Of a stretch of 64,000 nucleotides of DNA, positions 55,714-64,000 are shown one piece after another (positions within the stretch are counted from its first letter, which is position 1; each line of letters opens with the position of its first letter). The stretch comes from Rhabdophis nuchalis. Its lineage: Eukaryota; Chordata; Lepidosauria; Squamata; Natricidae. Both the position numbers and the translations under genes were made by a program. Below the pieces are notes generated by a model. That model was given only the letters and a program-made list of their open reading frames with translations. It was not told the DNA's origin and ran no database searches. The stretch covers positions 75,354,715 through 75,418,714 of the forward strand of contig CM077646.1 in the NCBI GenBank assembly GCA_039707465.1, in the 5' to 3' direction.

Positions 55714-56212
55714 ACATATGAAGCTTCCCTATCTGTCTCCTCAACATTTTTTTCACCTCTTTCACGATCTTTTCACTCATGCTCTGTTCCTGAACTTGCA
55801 GTTCCCTTGTCTCTGGCTTTATGTCTTTTGTTGATTTATTAAAATATTTTAATCCTACCTATACTCTAATCAATGCTTCCCAAAACCAGGTATACCAGGT
55901 AAACTATCCATAATTGGGTAAAAATGAAGAGGGTTTTTTTTTGAGGGGGATAATGACACGCAAGGTACTTCAAGAAGGATTTTTAAGATTGCCTAAAATT
56001 GCTGAAAGGCAATATTCAACTAAAATACCTTATGACCAAAACTTACATTACATTGGGAAAAGTTTTCAGTGCTACTATACTAACTCCATATTTTGAAGAC
56101 AATTGAGGAGTATTAAATTAAAATGAATATCTGCAAGAAATTTGGTATAGAGTTGAGATATTCTCTTTTAACAAATCAATAAATAGAATTTTAAATAAAG
56201 CAATTGTATCTC

Positions 56213-56462
56213 TTCTTGTTTATTTAATTGTATCCCGTGTTTTATTATTTTTACAAATAAGGTAGAGAAGCTGGCCAACACATCTTCCTCTCCTATTTTT
56301 CCCCACAACAGCCCTATGCGGTGAGTTGGGCTAAAAAAGGATGACTGGCTCAAAGTTCCACAGCTGGGTTTCATGGCTAAGGCAGGACTTGAACTCATGG
56401 CTTTCTGCTTTATGGCCTGGTGCCTTAACCACTAGATCAAACTGGCTTTCTTTATATGATGC
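56213..56462 (-). mobile_element. tRNA-type SINE
   Basis: Read on the minus strand, it starts with tRNA-like AGTTTGATCTAGTGGTTAAG (A-box region) and has GAGTTCAAGTCCTGCC (B-box-like). It continues with CAGTCATCCTTTTTTAGCCC and ends in an AT-rich tail. This layout matches a tRNA-derived SINE widespread in squamates. Confidence 0.65.
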
Positions 56463-56738
56463 TTTTAGATGAAAATAATTCAATATAACATTTTGTGAGT
56501 TTATAAATAACTAAAGGATATTTATAAAAGACTAAATGACAATTTCAGCTTGTTGGAAACTTAATCTAATAAAGGGATACCAGCATATATAATTTGGTTT
56601 TATTCTGTAGTTGTGACATATTTCTGAAATATTCTCATGACTATTCATATGATGTTAGAAAGAGAAAGTGTAACATTATACATTAAATTATATACTGAAA
56701 ATCTGGAATTCATTCATTAAAAACTGGATCTATACAGT

Positions 56739-56772
56739 TTCTTATCTGTGCTACACTGAGCACAGATAAGAA
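56739..56772. repeat. Perfect 14-bp hairpin, 6-nt loop
   Basis: TTCTTATCTGTGCT, loop ACACTG, then the exact reverse complement of the arm. Confidence 0.9.
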
Positions 56773-57079
56773 GAATGTTTTATTTCAGTGCAAAGACTCT
56801 TATTACACCCAGTTTAAATGCTGGCTTGATGATATGTGACATGATACCCTTTATCTATGAATTTTTTATACTGATTCAATTGACAAAGCGACCCATTTTT
56901 ACCATGTGGTTAAGATTTAAACATTGGTTGTTTGTTGTTTTTTAAATATGTTTATCCATCAGTATGTTTTAATTCTTTTAAATAATATTTTTCACTTCTT
57001 TCTTTAGAGGAATAAAGCAACACATTAATACATAATGTCAATAAATGAACAGGTTTATACAAGACAAAGCAATCCTTTA

Positions 57080-57330
57080 ATATCTCGGTCCTCAATCATT
57101 CAGAGCCTTAAAAATCAATACCAGAACTTTGAATTCTACCTGGAAGGAATCTGCAAACGAATGCACTAATTTCAGCAAAAGAAATAAGTGTCTACTGCTT
57201 ACCACTGCTCTTATAGATCCCATGTGAGGTTTTGACCCAGTAAACCACTTTTTTTCCTTCACGGTGCAAATATTACAGCTGGCAGAATTGAGCTGCAAGT
57301 CCCAGCACCGCTACTGGTACATTATAACAA
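57080..57330 (-). mobile_element. Old L2-clade LINE fragment
   Basis: The minus-strand frame FQVEFKVLVLIFKALND aligns with [17 protein letters not shown] of the young copies, preceded by degraded pol sequence. Stops elsewhere. Confidence 0.55.
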
Positions 57331-58235
57331 ACAGGGTTTTCTTTATTTCTTCATTCTCACATAGGCATCATCCATACTTTTGCTACCCAGATCTGCTAGT
57401 CCTAGCAAACATGCTGGTCATTTTACTCTCCAAAGTGTGGGAATGTTTTGGACAACATCCATGCCATTTTATGAGCTCACATTATCATAAGAGCCAAGTT
57501 GGCACAAAGGAAAGGTCGATCCAGTCAAATGTTTTACTCGCACAGCACAGAATTTGTAACCGAAAGCTCATAAGCACAAATAAGGGTATAAATAGCACTC
57601 TACAATGCAGGTTTCATAACAAATGTTAACTGAGAGGCATTTCCTTTTAAAACAACACACTTTCAACTAGTAGCCTAAAAGCCATAGCCTCTATGACTTT
57701 GTTCCAGGTTTATGACTGTACCTTGCTGCATTGAGGCTATGCTATCATAAGCTTAAACTCAGGAGTCTGGTAGCACCATTTCTATATGCACCTTATTAAA
57801 AGTCATAAGCTTTTGTGAGCTGTATACCTGCTAATAAAATTGCCTTTTGATAAAATGTGCTACCAAACAACTTTTTTTGCCATCATAAACTAACATGGTT
57901 CTCCTCTTACAACAGTATAAGCTTGATGCATTGGTTTTTCTCTTTATAATTCTGTAACACACATGCAGGCATGGTTAAAGATAGGCAATCTTGTCACATC
58001 AGCTGTTGTCAAACTACAACACCTAATATCCCTAACCAGCATGGCTAGCAGTGATGGCTGTCAGAAGTGGTTGATCAGCATTTTCAGTAGGATCGTAGTC
58101 TCCTACGAACAAAATAAATGTTCTTTATCAAGCTTCATTCATTGATCTACAGTGTACAGATGAGTGCTCCCCTAAAGAATCCTATGAACTGTTACCGTCC
58201 CAACCCAGTCTACATACCACATACACCTATTGTAC

Positions 58236-58610
58236 AGGTAGTCCTTGACTTACAACAGTTCATTTAATGATCATTCGAAATTACAACATTGAAAAAAGTG
58301 ACTTATGACCGTTTTTCACACAACTGTTGCAGTATCCGCATGGTCACATGATCAAAATTCAGATGCTTGGCAACTGACTCATATTTATGGTGGTTGCAAT
58401 GTCCTGGGATCATGTGATCACCTTTTGTGGTCTCCTGGTAAGCAAAGTCAAGGGAAAGTCAAATTCGTTTCACAACGTTACCAACTTAGCAACTTCAGTG
58501 ATTCAGTTAATAAATGTGGCATGTAAAGTCGTAAAATGGGGCAAAACTTACTTAACAAATGTCTCAATAGAAATGTTGGGCTCAATTGTGCTCGTAACTC
58601 AAGTACTGTA
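58236..58610 (+). mobile_element. MITE of the CAGGTAGTCCTCGACTT family
   Basis: A complete-looking copy: CAGGTAGTCCTTGACTTACA at the left, core CAAAATTCAGATGCTTGGCA (about 58,352), TAAAATGGGGCAAAACTTAC, and GTGCTCGTAACTCAAGTACTG at the right. The left side is flanked by TA. Confidence 0.75.
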
Positions 58611-59175
58611 CTTGTTTTTTCCAATATTTGAATTGTGTATTTGAAATACAACTTTTGCATTATAAATTCATTTGTCGTTTCCAACATGTTATGTAGAAAT
58701 AAATATGCGTTTCTATGTGTGGGAAACTGAAACCCAGTTCTGCAAGTACGTTTGCACTAATTGCACAATATACCGCAGGTATAATTTCCCTTATCAAAGA
58801 ATCACAAAGTTGGAAGAGAAAATTTAGGCCATCATTTCCTACACCCTTCTCAGTGCAGGAATCCAAATTAATTATCTGGAATACGTCCACATTTCTACTT
58901 CTCTAGGTTATTGCTTTGAGTACAGAATTTTTATCCTAACCTTAAATCAGGTTCTGGGAGAATAAAAACAGGTCATGCATTCTTCCATGGGCTACATTTT
59001 TAGATTATAATCCCTCTCAGTCTCCTATTCAAGGACTAAACAGCCAATTGTACTTAAAAGTTTGTAAAACTCTTTTTAATTTCAATATTTCTGCATAAAT
59101 ATGACCTAAAACATGATCTGTTCTTCACACAAATCCTAAAACTCTTATCTAATAACAAATGAGTCAAAAACACAC

Positions 59176-59410
59176 AGGTAATCCTCAATTTATAATCACA
59201 ATTGACACCAGAATTTCTATTGCTAAACAAAGCAGTTATTAAATGAGTTGCACTCAATTTTATGATCTCCCTAGTTGTTAAATGAATCACTGCAGTTGTT
59301 AGGTGAATCATGTGATCTTTAGGCAAATCCAGCTTCCCCCATTGATTTTGCTTGGTCAGAAGCCAACTGGGGAGGCCCCAAATGCATTCACACGAACACT
59401 GCAACCATCA
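59176..59410 (-). mobile_element. MITE of the CAGGTAGTCCTCGACTT family (partial)
   Basis: Minus-oriented: CACAGGTAATCCTCAATTTA is followed by the reverse of the right half (GTTGTTAAATGAAT..., CCCCCATTGATTTTGCTTGG). It is truncated toward 59,410. Confidence 0.6.
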
Positions 59411-59849
59411 CAAATACATTGTCAATCACAGAAAATCAGAATCCAGGCAGTTTAAATGAATATATAGCTTTATTGCAGAGTAAAGCTATCTACAAGAATC
59501 TGAACTACTAACAGAGAAAGTGAGTTGGTTATAACTAAGACCCAAAGGTGTTTTTCAAGCAAAAGTCCAGTTGCCTCTTGAAAAAGCACCTTTGGGACAA
59601 CCATGACCTGGATGACTGAGAATTTCTATTAAACGAGATAGCTAAGAGTCAATGGAATTGAAGGCGGGCTGGACTAGGATCTCTCGTGGAAATGAAGGGA
59701 CTCAAGACTAATGATGCATTTGATCCCTCCCTTGGGCTTAGCCTGGTCATGTCCTACATACATGCTGATTGATTACAATTTTGATCACATGACAGTGCAG
59801 AAATATTAAAAATTCAAAAAGGTTCATAAACATTTAAACACCATGGTAC

Positions 59850-60480
59850 ATGGTTCTTGCCATCTTTCCTCATACAATTTTATTGCACAGTGACCAATAC
59901 CAATCCTCAGGGTGGGATACCACTAATGCAGAAAAGAGCTGGCTTTTTTCTGCTGAATTGTGCCTTTATTGGGAACTGTGTCTTTATTGCTACATCTTAA
60001 AATTGCATTCGCCTTTTTGGCAGTCACTACAAATTTGTATTTAGCTACCCGTTTCCCTGAAAATAAGACCTCCTCAGATAATAAGCCCAATCGGGCTTTT
60101 GAGCGCATGTGCTAAAATAAACCATCCCCCAAAATATTGCAACACAGCAGCAGCCATGAGGTGACCACATTTGCCGCCTCCTGCACCTAAAAAATAATAA
60201 GACCTCCCTGAAAATAAGACAAAGCGCTTATTTCGGGGAAACATGGTAGTAATCAGACTACTACTCAAAGGTCTTTCTTTTTGTATATCCTAGTGCATTT
60301 AATTGTTTTATTTATACAATGCCATTCTATTACTTTCAACCTTTCAACCTATTTCTCCAACTTGTAAGATCCCTTTTAACATCTTATAGAATATTAACTA
60401 TCCTTCTATTATGTTTTGAATCACCTGCATATCTGATAAGTATTCTTTCTAGTCATACATTCAAGTAATTAATAAAATGC
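59850..60480 (-). mobile_element. Degenerate CR1-like LINE, interrupted by a MITE
   Basis: TGTAAGATCCCTTTTAACAT and ACCTGCATATCTGATAAGTA (60,365-60,450) resemble the reverse of the CR1 pol middle region. 59,860-60,048 may be the continuation on the other side of the inserted MITE. It is strongly diverged, so confidence is low. Confidence 0.35.
60049..60250 (+). mobile_element. MITE of the TTTCCCCGAAAATAAGACC family
   Basis: The left end CCCGTTTCCCTGAAAATAAG and right end CTTATTTCGGGGAAACATGG are inverted repeats. The interior GATAATAAGCCCAATCGGGC matches the copy at 55,455. Non-coding. Confidence 0.75.
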
Positions 60481-60493
60481 AAGCCTGCATAGA

Positions 60494-60880
60494 CTTATGA
60501 CCATAATTGACCCTACCCATCACAGTCATAATTCATGACAGTCATAAAAATGGGTTTTATGACCTGGTTTTATGACTTTGTTTGCAGTGGTCATTTTGCA
60601 AACGTTGCTGTCATGAAATGATCCCATGGCTTGCTATGGGTGCAGTTTTGCCAAAAACCAGAAAAAATGCCAAGTATTTGTATGCAATGGGACCATGGGA
60701 CATTGCAAACAGACATAAATTGGACCTGGTTGCTGAGTGACTGAAGTTTGGTCATGTGACCACAAGGGGAACCCAATCATTAGAACCTTGCATCTGGATG
60801 ATAGGTAGCTTCCAGGTAGGACCGTCATAATTTTGAACATCATTAAGTGACTGATCATAAGTAAAGGTATACCTGTATTA
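60494..60880 (-). mobile_element. MITE-like repeat related to the CAGGTAGTCC family
   Basis: GACTTATGACCATAATTGAC at the left and CATAAGTAAAGGTATACCTG at the right form loose inverted ends. The interior has CATGGGACATTGCAAACAGA and TCATGTGACCACAAGGGGA. This is either a divergent copy or a sister family. Confidence 0.45.
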
Positions 60881-63800
60881 AATCTTGGATCTTGAAACTT
60901 TGTGACAAATATCTTGATATAGATAATGTATAGATATACACTCAGGCTCTTTGCAGGAAAATAACCTTATAATTTAAAAAGTTATCTAAAACGTAGTAAA
61001 ATAAAAAATATTACAAATGTAATTAATTAAGGGAATTCATAAGAATTTGGGGTTTCATATTCTATGATTTAAAGAAGCTAATTATAACACACGTAGAATA
61101 TAATTATAATATCCAATGTGGAAAAACAGGTAAATGTTGTTCAACAGATTTTTATTTGCTATCCTCAGTAGCTGTTTGCTATAATTAAATAGCTAGTTCA
61201 CATTCATTCAGGTGGAGCTGCCAAAACAGAGATACAGACTTTTACCACCCATTCCAAGAATGATAACAAGATTAACATAGTAGTCATTGCAGTAAGATAA
61301 AGAGATTCCATATATTGTATGTCACAGAATAGGAACATTTGAATGACATTAAATTGTCTCAAAATCTCAGGATAATTATGGTAGCTAATTTTAGAAAAGA
61401 TAGATATTTAGTTTGAAATTTAATATATGAATTGTTTTAATTTGGGATAAATATGCCCATCAGTGAACAGTGAGCTATCATAAAAATATCTAAAATAAAA
61501 TAACTGTCTATTTAGTTTTAATATAACACCTTTTGCAAGATCATGTTTAACTGGCTAGCAAAACTATTCACTTCACTGACAAAGATAAAGTTACAAAATC
61601 TGATTTTCTTATGATTCCTAACAGTACCTTAAAATTATATTAAATTTATGTATTAGCTGAATTCAAACAGCTGACTGAATCTGCAATTATTATAAGGTAA
61701 AAGATTTACCTCATGTACTAGCTAAAAAAAACTGGGGCAGGGGAGGACAACTAACTTGTTTTATTCACTATCACATATCATGACAGTTCTGATTAGTTTG
61801 TCAAAGTTTTCAAACAAACAATTGAGATAAAAATAACTGGGATTATAATGAGATACAAAGTGTAAAAAAAAAAGATCTACAGAAACAGTTCCGCTTTATG
61901 ATGCCCTTGAGAGCATCCAGATGTATGATTGTCCCAGATCCTGGAAGAGAAAGCAGATCTCAACATTGTTTTCAGGTTCAGCCAATACAGTACAGGACTA
62001 TCACATTAGATTGGAAAAAATTGGGCAACCATTAGATGGCATCAGAGAGCCAAAAGGGTGCGATGTGAAGGTGGTCACAATAAGTAATTGTGTATAACAT
62101 AATTACTCAGTTTCAAATAATGTAATTTGGTTGAAATAGGAAATGAGCTGTGCTGGAACTTGGAACGAGTAATTTTTCAATGTGGGAAACGAGATTTCCC
62201 TGGTTTCCCCATCCATCTGCTGTTAGAAACCTAGTTAAATGAATGGCTTAAGCAGCATTTGATCATTATCCCATGGAAAAATAAATGCTGCAAAGCAAAT
62301 AGCAGGGTAGGGCAGGGGCCCTGGCTGGTACTAAGTCTTGCACTTTTCCTTCCATTAGCAGGTATTCCCTAGTATTCCATTAGAAGTTCCCAGGACTGTG
62401 TGGCAAGCATAGGAGAAGACATTTGCAGGAGGTTTCAAAAATGATTGTGAAGGTTATAGGGTGAAACTGATAGCTTTGTGGAAATTAGAATATATGCTAA
62501 TTTACATAAATATTTAGCAAGTGGCTAAATCAGGAGCCAATTCTGATAGTTGCAGAATTGGCAATCCATAGTAGCAGACACACAGAAAAGTTGGAAATTG
62601 AAAATGGACCCCTTTAGGAACATAAAATTAAACTTATTATTCTTAACTAAGTTAAATTCCCTTCTGGCTGATCACATTTTCTGCAAAAGTCCCTCTGTTC
62701 TGGATAAATTGATTATGTCTGATTAAGACAAAGATTAAAAATCAGTCTATTTCCTGTTTTTCCCTTCTTAAACATTTCATATTATTTTAATACAAACGTT
62801 AACATCTATATTGGTATGAATGAGATTTTCCTCCTGTTAGCAGTGCATTTTAAAATATTATAATATGTAGTAAGTTTGCATTTGGGTGGTTTTGGTGTCT
62901 TCTTAATGAAATGTTGAGCAAATGTGCTTGTTTCCAACAAAGATTAATAGTCGCTTTGACTTATACAAGTCTTGCACTGTTCGTATTTTTATCAAATGCA
63001 TATTTTGATGAATGGCTGTTTCCCAGATGTGCTGATCTGAGTACATTTTTCTGGGGAGAATTGTTATTTCCTGTTTGCTTCTTTAATTACAGCATCTCTC
63101 CTTTTAAAACACACACACCCAAATAAATGATGAAAGAAAGAAGAGAATTGCTATCTCACGCAAAAAAGGTTCTAGAGTTGATATTCAGCTATAATCAGCT
63201 GTGAAAAAAATTCAGTGTAAATCTGTGTGCATGCATGTGCATGTAGATTAAAATTTAAAAATATATAATTGAATAGCTCAATGTTTAGATTCTAAATTAA
63301 CGGAAATGTTTCATAATGCTGTGCACAAAGGTAGGTCAGTTCCTAAAAGTATTAGGCGACATATAACTTAAGGCAAATCAATTGCTCCAGAAAGAAATAT
63401 TGAATTTGGGCAATAATTTATAAAAAAAATTATGTGCTGGACAACCAGTTCCGCTTGCATTAATCTAGTAAGACTTTACTGCTGCCTGGCACATTACTAC
63501 TGATTATCAGCATTTTTGCACTTATTTTTATCCTTTCAGAAAGGAAAAAAAAAGGTAAGATACATACATTAAAATTATTTAGGAGTATCATGCTGCTATA
63601 GGTTTCCAAAAAATTCTATTAGTCTGACTTATGAAAAGTAAAAAGGTACCTTTTGAAATATGTTGATCAAATGCATCTCAGAGTACAAAAACTAGACTTG
63701 TATAGTACAGTAATCAATATATCTTGGTAAAAAATAAAATATATACTGTAAGCTGTGGTTCTGCAGTAAAATTTACTTGTCAGCAAAATGTTATTGTCTT

Positions 63801-64000
63801 TCAGAGTAAGAACATATGGCATGTGAAAACCCAGAGAGAAAATAGAAAGTTTACTTGTGCGCATATTTATGATCTGGTTCGCATACCACAGTAACTTAAA
63901 ATGTGGTTTTGCTTTAGTTTAGCAAGTTATACAAACCCACCCACGATGACGATGAATTATAGTTTAAGACATTGTACAAGCGCAGTCAATCATTAAAATT
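60881..64000. other. Intergenic sequence without recognised features
   Basis: AT-rich, with only short non-homologous open frames and no repeat recognised by eye. 54,056-55,316 and 57,331-58,235 are similar. Confidence 0.5.

Noticed and set aside
50931..64000. Expected neighbour gene (for example DENND6A, which I recall near SLMAP in mammals)
   Set aside because: No exon resembling it was found on either strand. It may lie outside the window.
1..64000. CRISPR array, operon or other prokaryotic-type system
   Set aside because: There are no regularly spaced repeats with unique spacers, no operon-like ORF arrangement, and the coding sequence is intron-split.

Overview
This window is vertebrate nuclear DNA, most likely from a squamate reptile (snake or lizard). 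The evidence is one multi-exon gene with consensus GT-AG introns, an AT-rich background, and a dense mixture of L2/CR1-type LINEs, DIRS elements, hAT and other MITEs, Helitron remnants, tRNA-type SINEs and tetranucleotide microsatellites. No bacterial, phage or CRISPR features were seen. The squamate assignment is inference from repeat content.

The only recognisable host gene is SLMAP (sarcolemma associated protein), on the minus strand. Twelve coding exons are readable from the initiator ATG at 49,323 down to 883. They join with matching phases into 412 codons plus one base, about the N-terminal half of the protein: the complete FHA domain, the linker and the first coiled-coil segments. The rest of the gene lies beyond the left edge. 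Its CpG-island promoter is at about 50.2-50.9 kb and the first coding intron is 25.3 kb. A possible internal alternative first exon, which would give a protein without the FHA domain, sits at 18,319-18,387.

The introns and the right-hand flank (about 51-64 kb, no gene recognised) are filled with transposable elements. A 3.6-kb DIRS tyrosine-recombinase retrotransposon (about 3.67-7.31 kb) keeps its inverted terminal repeats and internal complementary region, but a segment of about 610 bp carrying the gag C-terminus and RT N-terminus is inverted. A 1.3-kb relative (34.63-35.95 kb) retains only recombinase remnants between intact termini. L2-clade LINEs lie at 8.3-11.0, 25.9-26.7, 32.7-33.4 and 37.9-38.2 kb, with older copies elsewhere. 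CR1 fragments are at about 19, 30, 32.4, 42 and 60 kb. Five hAT-type MITEs have 8-bp target duplications (four perfect, one 7/8). A Helitron (29.6-30.7 kb) has a CR1 inserted in it. There are also foldback and TIR MITEs and an unusual number of perfect short hairpins.

SLMAP is a tail-anchored STRIPAK-associated protein whose FHA domain binds phosphorylated MST1/2. The sequence shows a conserved FHA core embedded in a repeat-rich locus. No second host gene cooperates with it in this window.
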